Assembly: GCF_052113205.1 (NCBI RefSeq)
Contig: NZ_JBFRCU010000002.1
Coordinates: 113,026-177,025, forward strand
Direction of reading: 5' to 3'
DNA: 64,000 nucleotides
DNA from: Inquilinus sp052113205
GTDB taxonomy: Bacteria > Pseudomonadota > Alphaproteobacteria > DSM-16000 > Inquilinaceae
Positions 44,310 to 52,524 of this stretch are shown piece by piece (the first letter of the stretch is position 1; every line of letters starts with the position of its first letter). The notes below the pieces were generated by a model. The model saw only the letters and a list, made by a program, of their open reading frames with translations, searched no databases and was not told the origin of the DNA. Made by a program: the position numbers and the translations under genes.

Positions 44310-44879
44310 TCACCCTCCGCTTGCTGTATGCCGGACCGCAGCCACGACCTCGGGGGTGAACCGCGCATCGCCCGGTTCGATGTCTCCGGACAGTCGCGCG
44401 GTCACCTCCTGGAAGACCCAGCCATTGCCGTCCGGATCGCTGAACGAGGCATATGAGGCGTAGCTTTTCCGGTGCGGATTCGGGCCGGCGGTTACGCCCC
44501 TTCCGTCGGCATGGTGAAACACGCCGCCGGTATCGTGGAACGGCTCGCCGACCTCGACGCCACGACGGAGCAGGTCCTCGCGGGCGGCTTCGATGTCGGA
44601 CACGATCAGGTGCAGCCCCTGCATCGATCCTGGCGCGGCGGCGGTGACGTTCTTGCCGAAGATGACCGAGCATTCGGATCCGGGCGGCGTGAACTGGATC
44701 ACGCGGTAGTCGTCCCCGGTTGCGTGGTCGATATCGAGCCTCCAGCCCAGATCACCATAGAAGCGCTTGGCCCGATCGACGTCCGAGACGGGAATGATGA
44801 CGATCTCGAGCCGCATGTCGACCTTACCTGTGCGCGGGATGTCGACTGCGGACCTGCTCCGCATCTCAAGGTTGCTCAT
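44310..44879 (-). CDS. VOC-superfamily (glyoxalase/bleomycin-resistance-like) protein
   Basis: A 189-residue protein with one VOC module pair: IVIIPVSDVDRAKRFYGDLG at the start and a second half with SDPDGNGWVFQEV, the usual metal-Glu end (E in FQEV). AAGGAGTGAGGC precedes the ATG. It is transcribed with the degenerate SDR 1 bp downstream. A pair of GATAC-type sites lies 106-136 bp upstream. It is paralogous to the VOC gene at 46366, which has an extra C-terminal tail. Confidence 0.88.
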   Translation of the reverse strand: MSNLEMRSRSAVDIPRTGKVDMRLEIVIIPVSDVDRAKRFYGDLGWRLDIDHATGDDYRVIQFTPPGSECSVIFGKNVTAAAPGSMQGLHLIVSDIEAAREDLLRRGVEVGEPFHDTGGVFHHADGRGVTAGPNPHRKSYASYASFSDPDGNGWVFQEVTARLSGDIEPGDARFTPEVVAAVRHTASGG

Positions 44880-44984
44880 GCCTCACTCCTTGGACAGCTT
44901 GAATGTCGACGACCGTCACTGTCGGCCGCGGGTCGTCGCGTGATCCGTCTTCAGGAACTACCGCAGAGCAGAGACATTCTCGAT

Positions 44985-45015
44985 AATACGATGGTGTAGA
45001 CGATACTTTGGTATC
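44985..45015 (-). promoter_or_regulatory. Tandem GATAC-N4-GTATC operator pair upstream of the VOC-SDR operon
   Basis: Two imperfect inverted repeats, AATAC-GATG-GTGTA (44985-44998) and GATAC-TTTG-GTATC (45002-45015), lie exactly 17 bp apart. The same pair arrangement is found twice at 47965-48040. The regulator is not identified. Confidence 0.55.
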
Positions 45016-45053
45016 TGGGGCTTCATGGCACCAGCGAGCCGAGTCTGGTCGAT

Positions 45054-46349
45054 TCAGAAGTCGATGGAGGTCTTCAGCCCGACGACCACGACGTCGTCAT
45101 TGTGGCGCGTGCCTCCGGGAAGCCGCACATATTGGATGTTGGGACGCGCCATCAGCCAGCCGGTCGCCTGCAGGCCGTAATAAAGCTCGAACGCATATTC
45201 GGCGTCCTGGACGGCCACGGGGCCGAGCCCCGCCTGATTCAGCAGCTTCTGCCCTTTCGCCACGCGGTCGTTGACATGCGTGCGCCCGAACGCCAGGCCG
45301 ATCTCGTCCTTCGGCCGCAGGTCGAACGGACCCTTGTAGATCAGGCCGAGCGCGATCTGGCTGTCGATCGTCGAGGTCCGCCGGTCGGCGATGGTGGCGT
45401 TGAGGAAGAGGCTCAGGCCCCGGCTGGGGTCGTGGGCATCGGGACGCGTGACCTGCTGCAGGAAGTTGATATAGGCCCCGTATCGTCCGTGGCGGTCCGC
45501 GAACGGCCGGCCGGTGAGAACCTCGGGATTGCCGTCGTCGTCCCTGAACACGTCGTTCGCGGTCGAGGTGTCGTACCAGGCGCCGAACTTGTAGCTGCCG
45601 GGAAGGCGGGCCTGTCCGAGCAGCGGGGTCCAGCCGAACTCGACCGGGATCATCACGCCGGCGGCGCCGGACGGGTTGTTCGGCAGCGCCGCCTGATCGA
45701 CGTTCAGGAAGCCGGGGTTCATCTCGTAGGCGCCGGTCTGGACGTAGCCGACGCCGTCGATGTTCAGCTTCAGCCGGCTGGCCCATTGGCTGACCGGCCA
45801 GTTGTACCAGTAGTTGCCGACAATGTTGCCGGGCTGCGAACCACAGAAGGTCAGGTTCTGGAACTGGCAGGTGAAGCTGGCGAAGTCCTCGCCGACCGTC
45901 AACCGGCCGATCTTCCAGTCCAGCAGGCCGGAGAAATATTTCTGGTTGTACCAGAACTGAGTCAGCCGCCAGGTCTGGCCGCGGCCGAAGACCTCCTGGA
46001 CCTGCTGAAGCGTGCCGAGATGGGCGTCATCGCTGAGGTTCCGGCCGTTGCGGTCGGTGATCGTGAGCTGGATCTTCGCATCGTGGACGCCCGCCAGGCG
46101 ATCGAGATCGAAGGTGGCGCCGAACGACAGCTGGTCGGTATAGCTCAACTGGTCCCTGGTGCCGCCGGCCGGGTTGTAGGCGAGCTCGGAAGTGTAGCCG
46201 AGCTGGAGATCGACGCCGGCCTTGTCGAGATCCGTGCGGAAGGCACCCCAATCCCCGGTGAGCCGCGCGCGCCCGGCATCCTCGGCGAGCGCGGCCCCGC
46301 TTCCGGCGAGGCTCGCCAGCAGCAGCGCGCCGAAGGCCGTGCGGGCCAT
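45054..46349 (-). CDS. OprB-type carbohydrate porin
   Basis: A 431-residue outer-membrane protein with a signal peptide (residues 1-22, ending ALAED). OprB features: LTGDWGAFRTDLDKAGVDLQ after the signal, many amphipathic beta-strand pairs, and a C-terminal strand ending in Phe (VGLKTSIDF) for outer-membrane assembly. The ATG at 46349 is chosen because signal peptide and homology start there; the ribosome site is weak. It is 16 bp after the VOC gene and the last gene of the enoyl-CoA hydratase-VOC-porin operon. It probably admits the substrate for the pathway. Confidence 0.88.
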   Translation of the reverse strand: MARTAFGALLLASLAGSGAALAEDAGRARLTGDWGAFRTDLDKAGVDLQLGYTSELAYNPAGGTRDQLSYTDQLSFGATFDLDRLAGVHDAKIQLTITDRNGRNLSDDAHLGTLQQVQEVFGRGQTWRLTQFWYNQKYFSGLLDWKIGRLTVGEDFASFTCQFQNLTFCGSQPGNIVGNYWYNWPVSQWASRLKLNIDGVGYVQTGAYEMNPGFLNVDQAALPNNPSGAAGVMIPVEFGWTPLLGQARLPGSYKFGAWYDTSTANDVFRDDDGNPEVLTGRPFADRHGRYGAYINFLQQVTRPDAHDPSRGLSLFLNATIADRRTSTIDSQIALGLIYKGPFDLRPKDEIGLAFGRTHVNDRVAKGQKLLNQAGLGPVAVQDAEYAFELYYGLQATGWLMARPNIQYVRLPGGTRHNDDVVVVGLKTSIDF

Positions 46350-46365
46350 CCGGCACCGTCGGCGA

Positions 46366-47028
46366 TTAGGTGGGCAGGTCGTGTCCGGCCTGCTCGCGGA
46401 TGATGTACTCGGCGTACCAATCCGGCCAGTTTGCGTCATGCTGCCCGCCCGTCCGCTTCTCGTGCTCGCCGTGAGCGGCCGCCGCACGTCGCAGCGCGGC
46501 CGCAAGATCCGCCGACGAGGTGAACATGGTGTCGCCATCCACCCGCCCCGGCAAGCGCGCCGTGATCTCCTGGAAAACCCAGCCATTGCCGTCGGGATCG
46601 CTGAACGAGGCGAATGAGGCGTAGCTGCGCCGCCGCGGGTCGGGGCCCGGAACGCGGCCGTCCTGGTCCGCATGGTGGAAGATGCCGCCGGCGTCATGGA
46701 ACACCTCGCTCACCTCCACGCCGCGGCTCGCGAACTCGGCGCGAGCGGCCTCGACATCGGAGACGATGAGGTGGAGCCCCTGCGCCGACCCGGGCGCCGC
46801 CGACGTCACGCCGGTGCCGAAGATGATCGAGCACGGCGAGCCTGGCGGGGTGAACTGCATCACGCGAAATCCGCCATCCGTGGCGAAATCGCCATCGAGC
46901 CTCCAGCCGAGGCCGGAATAGAAGCCCTTGGCGCGCTCGACGTCCGAAACCGGGATCACGATCACCTCGAGCTTCGTGTCGATCGCCTGCGCCCTGGCGG
47001 GCTCAACGCGCATCTGGGTATTGGTCAT
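46366..47028 (-). CDS. VOC-superfamily protein with C-terminal extension
   Basis: A 220-residue protein starting at 47028 (GGAG 6 bases upstream). The VOC core is IVIPVSDVERAKGFYSGLG ... SDPDGNGWVFQEIT, almost superimposable on the VOC protein at 44310. An extra tail of about 55 residues ends DWYAEYIIREQAG, a tail seen in several alphaproteobacterial VOC proteins. It lies between the enoyl-CoA hydratase homologue and the porin, with short gaps (25 and 16 bp). Confidence 0.9.
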   Translation of the reverse strand: MTNTQMRVEPARAQAIDTKLEVIVIPVSDVERAKGFYSGLGWRLDGDFATDGGFRVMQFTPPGSPCSIIFGTGVTSAAPGSAQGLHLIVSDVEAARAEFASRGVEVSEVFHDAGGIFHHADQDGRVPGPDPRRRSYASFASFSDPDGNGWVFQEITARLPGRVDGDTMFTSSADLAAALRRAAAAHGEHEKRTGGQHDANWPDWYAEYIIREQAGHDLPT

Positions 47029-47053
47029 GGTGAGCTCCTGAGTCTGGTCTCCG

Positions 47054-47893
47054 TCAGCGGCCGAGCTGCCCGACGTGGTGTCCGAGCCGCGTTTCGACAT
47101 CGCCCGGCTTGTGGAAGCCGCGCTCCATCAGCGCCTTGATCCGGGTCTGGGCGGCAGGGCGGGCCAGCGCCGCCATGAACGCCTCCCATTCCGGCGCGAT
47201 CTCGGCGTCTGGCGGCAGGCTGGCCGCATCGACCAGGCGCTTCGTCTCGGCGATGGCTTGCTTGTCGAAGGACGCGATCCGCTGTGCCAGCGCGTCGACG
47301 AAGGCGTCGAGCTCCGCATCCGGCAGGGCGCGGTTGACATAGCCATAGCGCTCCGCGAGATCGCCCGGAATGTCATCCGCCCCGAGCAGCACTTCCAGCG
47401 CGCGGCCACGGCCCATCAGACGGGGCAGCCGGGCCATCGGCCCGCCGCCGGGGACCAGGCCGGCGCCGACCTCCCATTGCGACAGGATCGCCTTCTCGCG
47501 GCTGGCGAAGCGCATGTCGCTGGCGAGGGCGAGCTCGCTGCCCACGCCCGTCGCCCGGCCGCGGATCGACGCGATCGAGACGACAGGGGCGCGGCTCAGC
47601 CGCACCAGCATGTCGGGCAGTTGCTGCAGCCCGGTCGGGCCCGGCGGCAGGCTGAGCGTGTCCTCCGGATTCGCCAGGAAGTCGTAATGGGTCAGGAAGA
47701 AGCCCTCGATCGCACTGTCGAAGACGACGACCTTGACCTGTCCGTCACTCTCGAGCGCCGTAACGACGGCGTTCAGCTGCGCCATGTTCCCCGGCCCGAA
47801 GATGTTCAGGGGCGGCAGGTCGAAGGTGACGCGCCAATAGGCCGGCGAGCGGCGATCGACGCTGATCCGGCCGACGTCTGCGATGGCATCCAT
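47054..47893 (-). CDS. Enoyl-CoA hydratase/isomerase-family protein
   Basis: A 279-residue crotonase-fold protein. The oxyanion region reads SIRGRATGVGSELALASDMRFAS and VGAGLVPGGGPMARLPRLMG, in the positions of the family CoA-binding and catalytic loops. The first catalytic Glu position (usually ..GGGxELA) is here GVGSELAL, and the second is in AGLVPGGG where hydratases have a Glu or acidic residue, so hydratase activity itself is uncertain. The ATG 47893 has GGAG 7 bases upstream. It heads the VOC-porin operon and shares a divergent promoter region with the epoxide hydrolase. Confidence 0.87.
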   Translation of the reverse strand: MDAIADVGRISVDRRSPAYWRVTFDLPPLNIFGPGNMAQLNAVVTALESDGQVKVVVFDSAIEGFFLTHYDFLANPEDTLSLPPGPTGLQQLPDMLVRLSRAPVVSIASIRGRATGVGSELALASDMRFASREKAILSQWEVGAGLVPGGGPMARLPRLMGRGRALEVLLGADDIPGDLAERYGYVNRALPDAELDAFVDALAQRIASFDKQAIAETKRLVDAASLPPDAEIAPEWEAFMAALARPAAQTRIKALMERGFHKPGDVETRLGHHVGQLGR

Positions 47894-47964
47894 TTTCAAT
47901 CTCCGATGGTCACTGGGACAATCCCGGTGTCATCGAGATGCCAGTCCTCAACGGCCCCATCCAT

Positions 47965-48040
47965 CAAACCAAGGTATCGCCGATACCTTGGTATTATCCG
48001 GTTTCCGCCGATACTAAGGTGTCGGCGATACCAACGTGCA
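47965..48040. promoter_or_regulatory. Two tandem GATAC-N4-GTATC operator pairs in the divergent promoter
   Basis: Left pair: CAAAC-CAAG-GTATC (47965-47978) and GATAC-CTTG-GTATT (47982-47995). Right pair: GATAC-TAAG-GTGTC (48010-48023) and GATAC-CAAC-GTGCA (48027-48040). Each pair is spaced by 17 bp. The left pair is 72-102 bp upstream of the minus-strand operon, the right pair 76-106 bp upstream of the plus-strand operon, so each direction has its own pair. Between the left two sites lies a perfect 11-bp inverted repeat (CCAAGGTATCG/CGATACCTTGG). Confidence 0.6.
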
Positions 48041-48115
48041 ATCGCGTCTTCCATCGATCTCGCCCCAGTCTGTCTGACGCTTAGCTGCCAACGACATTAC
48101 TGAGAGGAGCCCGCC

Positions 48116-49411
48116 ATGTCGGAAGGTTTGTCCCCCACGCGCCGTGACGTCCTGGTGGCGTCGGCGCTGGCGAGCGTCGCCATGATGATGCCGCTGCCGG
48201 TCGGTGCGGCCACGGGCGACGCCGTCCGGCCCTTCAGCATCAGCTTCCCGCAGGAGCAGCTCGACGATCTGCGCCGCCGCGTGGCGGCAACGCGCTGGCC
48301 GGACCAGGAGACCGTCCCGGATGACACGCAAGGCGTGCAGCTGGCAACGATCCGGAAGCTCGCGGAGTATTGGGCGACGGATTACGACTGGAGCAAGATG
48401 GAGGCGCGGCTCAAGGCCCTGCCGCAGTTCGTCACCGAGATTGACGGGCTGGACATTCACTTCATCCATGTCCGCTCGAAGCACGAGAATGCCCTGCCGG
48501 TGATCGTCACCCATGGCTGGCCCGGTTCGATCATCGAGCAGCTCAAGATCATCGGGCCGCTGACCGATCCCACGGCGCATGGCGGGACCGCGTCGGATGC
48601 GTTCCATGTGGTGATCCCGTCGCTGCCGGGCTACGGCTTCTCCGGCAAGCCCACGGCGCCCGGATGGACGCCGGTCCGCATCGCGCAGGCCTGGGCGACG
48701 CTGATGCAACGGCTCGGCTACAGGAAATACGTCGCCCAGGGTGGCGATTGGGGCAATGCCGTCTCCGAGCAGATGGCGCTGCAGCAGCCACCGGGGCTGC
48801 TCGGCATCCACACCAACATGGCGGCCACCGTTCCGGCCGATGTCTCGAAGGCGCTCGCCGCCGGCGGTCCGCCGCCCGCAGGCCTCTCGCCGGACGAAAA
48901 GCGCGCCTGGGACCAGCTCGACGACTTCTACAAGAACGGGCTGGGCTACGCGATCGAGATGAACAACCGGCCGCAGACGCTGTACGGGATCGTCGACTCG
49001 CCGATCGGCCTCGCGGCGTGGATGCTCGATCATGACATCCGCAGCTACAGGCTGATCGCGCGCGTCTTCGGCGGCAAGACCGAAGGCCTGACGCGCGACG
49101 ACATCCTCGACAACGTCACGCTGTACTGGCTGACCAACACCGCGATCTCTTCGGCGCGCCTGTACTGGGACAACGCGCATTTCCCGTCGGGTGGCTTCTT
49201 CGACCCGCGGGGAATCAAGATCCCGGTCGCCGTGAGCGCGTTCCCGGACGAGATCTACCAGGCGCCCAAGCGCTGGGCGGAGCAGGCGTATCCGAAGCTG
49301 ATCCACTACAACAGGCCCGAGAAGGGCGGCCATTTCGCCGCCTGGGAGCAGCCGGCCGCGTTCAGCGCCGAGCTGCGCGCCGCCTTCCGGCCCCTGCGCC
49401 AGACAACCTGA
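48116..49411 (+). CDS. Exported epoxide hydrolase, microsomal type (EHN domain)
   Basis: A 431-residue protein with a Tat-like signal (TRRDVLVASALASVAMMM). The N-terminal EHN domain (FSISFPQEQLDDLRRRVAAT RWPDQ) is followed by the hydrolase fold: VTHGWPGS (HGxP), GGDWGNAV nucleophile Asp, and a terminal His in KGGHFAAWEQP. The family opens epoxides by an Asp ester intermediate. GAGAGGAGC precedes the ATG. It is the first gene of a plus-strand operon with SDR, RidA-like and another Asp-type hydrolase. Confidence 0.92.
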   Translation: MSEGLSPTRRDVLVASALASVAMMMPLPVGAATGDAVRPFSISFPQEQLDDLRRRVAATRWPDQETVPDDTQGVQLATIRKLAEYWATDYDWSKMEARLKALPQFVTEIDGLDIHFIHVRSKHENALPVIVTHGWPGSIIEQLKIIGPLTDPTAHGGTASDAFHVVIPSLPGYGFSGKPTAPGWTPVRIAQAWATLMQRLGYRKYVAQGGDWGNAVSEQMALQQPPGLLGIHTNMAATVPADVSKALAAGGPPPAGLSPDEKRAWDQLDDFYKNGLGYAIEMNNRPQTLYGIVDSPIGLAAWMLDHDIRSYRLIARVFGGKTEGLTRDDILDNVTLYWLTNTAISSARLYWDNAHFPSGGFFDPRGIKIPVAVSAFPDEIYQAPKRWAEQAYPKLIHYNRPEKGGHFAAWEQPAAFSAELRAAFRPLRQTT

Positions 49412-49460
49412 TCGCCACCGGCTCGCCCGAGTGCTGCCGCATCACAGTTCGGAGATGATC

Positions 49461-50186
49461 ATGCCCGCTGACAAGACAGTGATCGTCACCGGTGCCTCGC
49501 AGGGCATCGGTGCAGGAGTTGCCAACGCCTTCCTCGACCGCGGCTACAACGTCGTCGCGACATCGCGGCAGGTCAGCCGGTCGGGGGAGATCCCCGATTC
49601 CGACCGCGTGGCCCGCGTCGACGGCGACATCGCGAATCCGGCGACGGCCCGGAACGTCGCCGAGATCGCCCTGGCCCGGTTCGGCGCGATCAACGCCCTG
49701 GTCAACAATGCCGGGATTTTCTTCACCAAGCCGTTCATCGACTACACCGTCGACGACTACCGCAAGCTCGCGTCGACGAACACCGAGGGATTCCTGCATC
49801 TCACCCAGCTCGTGGTCCGGCAGATGCTGGTGCAGAAGTCCGGCGGCAGCATCGTCAGCATCACCACGCCGCTGGTCGACCATCCAATCGCCGGCGTCGA
49901 CGTCTCGGTCGCGATGATCACCAAGGGCGGCATCGAAGCCGCGTCGAAGAACATCGCGATGGAATATGCGAAGGCGGGAATCCGCGTGAACACGGTGGCG
50001 CCCGGCATTGTCGACACGCCGCTCCACAAGGACGATCCGAAGGACGTTCTCAAGACACTGTCGCCGATGGGCGTCATCTCCACCGTTCAGGATATCGTCG
50101 ACGCCGTCGTCTTCCTGACCGAGGCCCCGCACATCACTGGGGAGGTGCTGCATGTCGACGGCGGCGCCCATCTGGGCCGATGGTAG
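49461..50186 (+). CDS. SDR-family protein lacking the catalytic Tyr
   Basis: A 241-residue protein starting at the ATG 49461 with GGAG 6 bases upstream. The Rossmann motifs TGASQGIG and NNAG are intact. The catalytic region reads SVAMITKGGIEAASKNIA, so Lys is kept but the Tyr four residues earlier is Ala. SDRs of this subgroup have been seen elsewhere without Tyr. The usual end HVDGGAHLGRW is kept. It overlaps the following gene by 7 bp and is paralogous to the SDR at 43586. Confidence 0.9.
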   Translation: MPADKTVIVTGASQGIGAGVANAFLDRGYNVVATSRQVSRSGEIPDSDRVARVDGDIANPATARNVAEIALARFGAINALVNNAGIFFTKPFIDYTVDDYRKLASTNTEGFLHLTQLVVRQMLVQKSGGSIVSITTPLVDHPIAGVDVSVAMITKGGIEAASKNIAMEYAKAGIRVNTVAPGIVDTPLHKDDPKDVLKTLSPMGVISTVQDIVDAVVFLTEAPHITGEVLHVDGGAHLGRW

Positions 50187-50668
50187 CTCTCGGCACGGTG
50201 CCGGCCGCCGGCGTGGAACAGCGGCTGAAGAGCCTGGGCATCGAGCTGCCGCCGCCGCCCATACCGCTCGGCGCCTATGTCGAGGCCGTGGAGATCGGCG
50301 ACCTGCTCTTCCTGAGCGGGATGCTCCCGGTCGTCGGCCGAACCCCACAATCCGTCGGGCGACTCGGCGCCGAACTGTCGATCGAGGCGGGGCGGGAGGC
50401 GGCACGGACCGCCTGTCTCAACGCATTGTCCGCGGCCAAGGCGCATCTCGGCACGCTCGACAAGGTGACCGGCGTCGCGAAGCTCGGCGTCTACATCGCG
50501 ACCGCAGGCGATTTCCGGGAGCACCCGAAGGTTGCCGACGGCGCGTCGGAGATCCTCGTCAAGGCCTTCGGGATCGGGATGCTTTCGCCACGCATCGTCC
50601 TGGGCGTGGCGAGCCTGCCGCTTGGCATGCCGGTCGAAATCGAGATCATCCTGCAGGTCGGTGACTGA
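50180..50668 (+). CDS. RidA/YjgF-family protein
   Basis: A 162-residue protein overlapping the SDR stop by 7 bp. The fold pattern is GAYVEAVEIGDLLFLSGMLP, then AARTACLNALSAAKAHLGTL and the C-terminal VASLPLGMPVEIEIIL, with Arg before (SPRIVLG) in the usual active-site position. Members deaminate reactive enamines/imines or act on similar intermediates. Here it may trap a reactive product of the pathway; that is an inference. Confidence 0.88.
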   Translation: MVALGTVPAAGVEQRLKSLGIELPPPPIPLGAYVEAVEIGDLLFLSGMLPVVGRTPQSVGRLGAELSIEAGREAARTACLNALSAAKAHLGTLDKVTGVAKLGVYIATAGDFREHPKVADGASEILVKAFGIGMLSPRIVLGVASLPLGMPVEIEIILQVGD

Positions 50669-50698
50669 GCCCGGCAGGCGCATCCCCAGGAGCCCCGC

Positions 50699-51607
50699 AT
50701 GAGTCACCCGGCCCGCTACCGCACCGTCGATGTCGACGGCCTGTCGATCTTCTACCGGGAGGCCGGCCCGACGGATGCGCCGACGGTTCTTCTGCTGCAC
50801 GGCCTGCCGTCATCGTCGCGGATGTTCGAGCCGCTGCTGCAGCGGCTCTCGGACCGCTTTCACCTGGTCGCGCCGGACTATCCCGGCTTCGGCCACAGCG
50901 ACGCGCCGAAGCCGAACGACTTCTCCTACACCTTCGACCACCTTGCCGACGTCATCGGCCGCTTCACCGAGAAAATCGGGCTCTCCCGGTACCATCTCTA
51001 CATGCAGGATTACGGTGGGCCGGTCGGCTTCCGGCTCGCGCTCGCCCACCCGGATCGCGTCGAGAGCCTGATCATCCAGAATGCCGTGGCGCATGACGAG
51101 GGCCTGGGCAAGATCTGGGCGACCAGGCGCGCTTTCTGGGCGGACCGCGCGGCGCACGAAGCGGCCTTGCGCACCAATCTGCTGTCGCTTGAAACCACGC
51201 GCGCCCGCCATCTCGGCAGCGATCCGAGGACCGACCGCTATGACCCGGACCTTTGGACCGACGAATTCGCCTTCCTCAATCGGGAAGGCCAGGCCGACAT
51301 CCAGATCGAGCTGTTTTACGACTACCGCAACAATGTCGCCTCCTATCCGGCATGGCAGGCATGGCTGCGCGAGAACCAGCCGCCAATGCTGGTGCTGTGG
51401 GGAAAATACGACCCGTCCTTCGAGCTCTCGGAGCCTGACGCCTACAAGCGCGATGTTCCTGCAGCGGAGGTCCATGTCCTGGAGGGCGGCCATTTCGCGC
51501 TCGACACCGCGGCGGACGAAATCGTCGAGCTGATGGATGCCTTCCTCAAGAAGAACCACAGCTCCCGAACGCCCAAGGCCTCTCCGAGTCTCGGAGAGTC
51601 ATCTTGA
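50699..51607 (+). CDS. Alpha/beta hydrolase, epoxide hydrolase/dehalogenase type
   Basis: A 302-residue cytoplasmic protein (no signal). It has LLHGLPSSSRMF, the Asp nucleophile in MQDYGGP, the acid in WGKYDPSF and the His in EGGHFALDT. The D-Y-G-G-P elbow is common in haloalkane-dehalogenase/epoxide-hydrolase relatives. CAGGAG precedes the ATG. It is the last gene of the plus-strand operon beginning at 48116. Confidence 0.9.
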   Translation: MSHPARYRTVDVDGLSIFYREAGPTDAPTVLLLHGLPSSSRMFEPLLQRLSDRFHLVAPDYPGFGHSDAPKPNDFSYTFDHLADVIGRFTEKIGLSRYHLYMQDYGGPVGFRLALAHPDRVESLIIQNAVAHDEGLGKIWATRRAFWADRAAHEAALRTNLLSLETTRARHLGSDPRTDRYDPDLWTDEFAFLNREGQADIQIELFYDYRNNVASYPAWQAWLRENQPPMLVLWGKYDPSFELSEPDAYKRDVPAAEVHVLEGGHFALDTAADEIVELMDAFLKKNHSSRTPKASPSLGESS

Positions 51608-51796
51608 CCGAGTCCTACAGCATCCACCGCGCCGAGATTGATCGTGATCGATGGGTCCTGCGTTCCCGGCACCTGATCCACGACCTCCACCGGCCGTGAT
51701 GCTGGGGTGGTAGCTCGTCACCACCTGGCGGCCGCTCGACGCGGCCTTCGGTGGTTTCAACCGCCGCTTGGCAAGGCCGTGCCGTCGGATCTTATC

Positions 51797-52450
51797 TCAA
51801 CGCAAGCAGGCCTGCTGATGGGCCGGGGCCGGCGATGCCGCCGCAAGCTCCCGCAGCCAGGCACTGGCGATCGTGACATCGGCCTGCGACAGGCCGTGGC
51901 CCGACGGCAGGACGCGGTGCCGGACGGCGGCGCCGGCATCCCTGAGCAGCCCGGCGAGCCGCGCCGCATTGTCGGCCGGTACGATCGGGTCCAACTGGCC
52001 CGACAGCAGCAGCACCGGCTTGCCGCGCAGATCCGCAGCCGGAGGATCGCCGAACGGCACCATTGCCCGCAGCAGGACGGCGCCGGCCAGCGCCTCCGAC
52101 CGCAGTTGCAGCACGGCGGCGGCGATGTTCGCCCCGTTGGAGAAGCCGAGCGCCACGGGGGCCGGCAGGCCGTAGGCCGCCCTGGCCTCGGCGATGAAAT
52201 CCGCGAGCTCATGGGCTCGGGCGCGGACATCCTCCTCGTCGAACACGCCCTCCCGCAGCCGGCGGAAGAAGCGCGGCATCCCGCCTTCCAGCACCTTGCC
52301 ACGCGGCGACAGCAGCGCCGAGCCCGGGGCGACGACACGCCCCAGCGGCAGCAGGTCGCCCTCGTCGCCGCCCGTGCCGTGCAGCAGCAGGAGCGGCGGC
52401 GCGCCCGGCTGCGTGCCGGGCTCGAACCGATGGATGAAGGCTTGGGTCAT
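51797..52450 (-). CDS. Carboxylesterase/phospholipase-type serine hydrolase
   Basis: A 217-residue protein. The fold starts LLLLHGTGGDEGDLLPL, the nucleophile Ser lies in LGFSNGAN, the Asp in SGQLDPIVP and the His in LPSGHGLS. This is the small dienelactone-hydrolase/carboxylesterase type. The ATG 52450 has GGAG 8 bases upstream. It is 74 bp downstream of the ring-cleaving VOC gene on the same strand, as in MhqD/MhqO pairs where the two enzymes share an operon. Confidence 0.9.
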   Translation of the reverse strand: MTQAFIHRFEPGTQPGAPPLLLLHGTGGDEGDLLPLGRVVAPGSALLSPRGKVLEGGMPRFFRRLREGVFDEEDVRARAHELADFIAEARAAYGLPAPVALGFSNGANIAAAVLQLRSEALAGAVLLRAMVPFGDPPAADLRGKPVLLLSGQLDPIVPADNAARLAGLLRDAGAAVRHRVLPSGHGLSQADVTIASAWLRELAAASPAPAHQQACLR

Positions 52451-52524
52451 CGCGCAAGCTCCGATGTCTGGCAAGATGGGGTCCGGACGCCGCAGGGGCG
52501 CCCGGCAAAAGTTGTCTCCGCAGG

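Noticed and set aside
51604..51702. 32-codon frame (TTG start overlapping the preceding stop) after the hydrolase at 50699
   Set aside because: Very short, no family features; it could be a leftover of a larger gene but nothing supports it.
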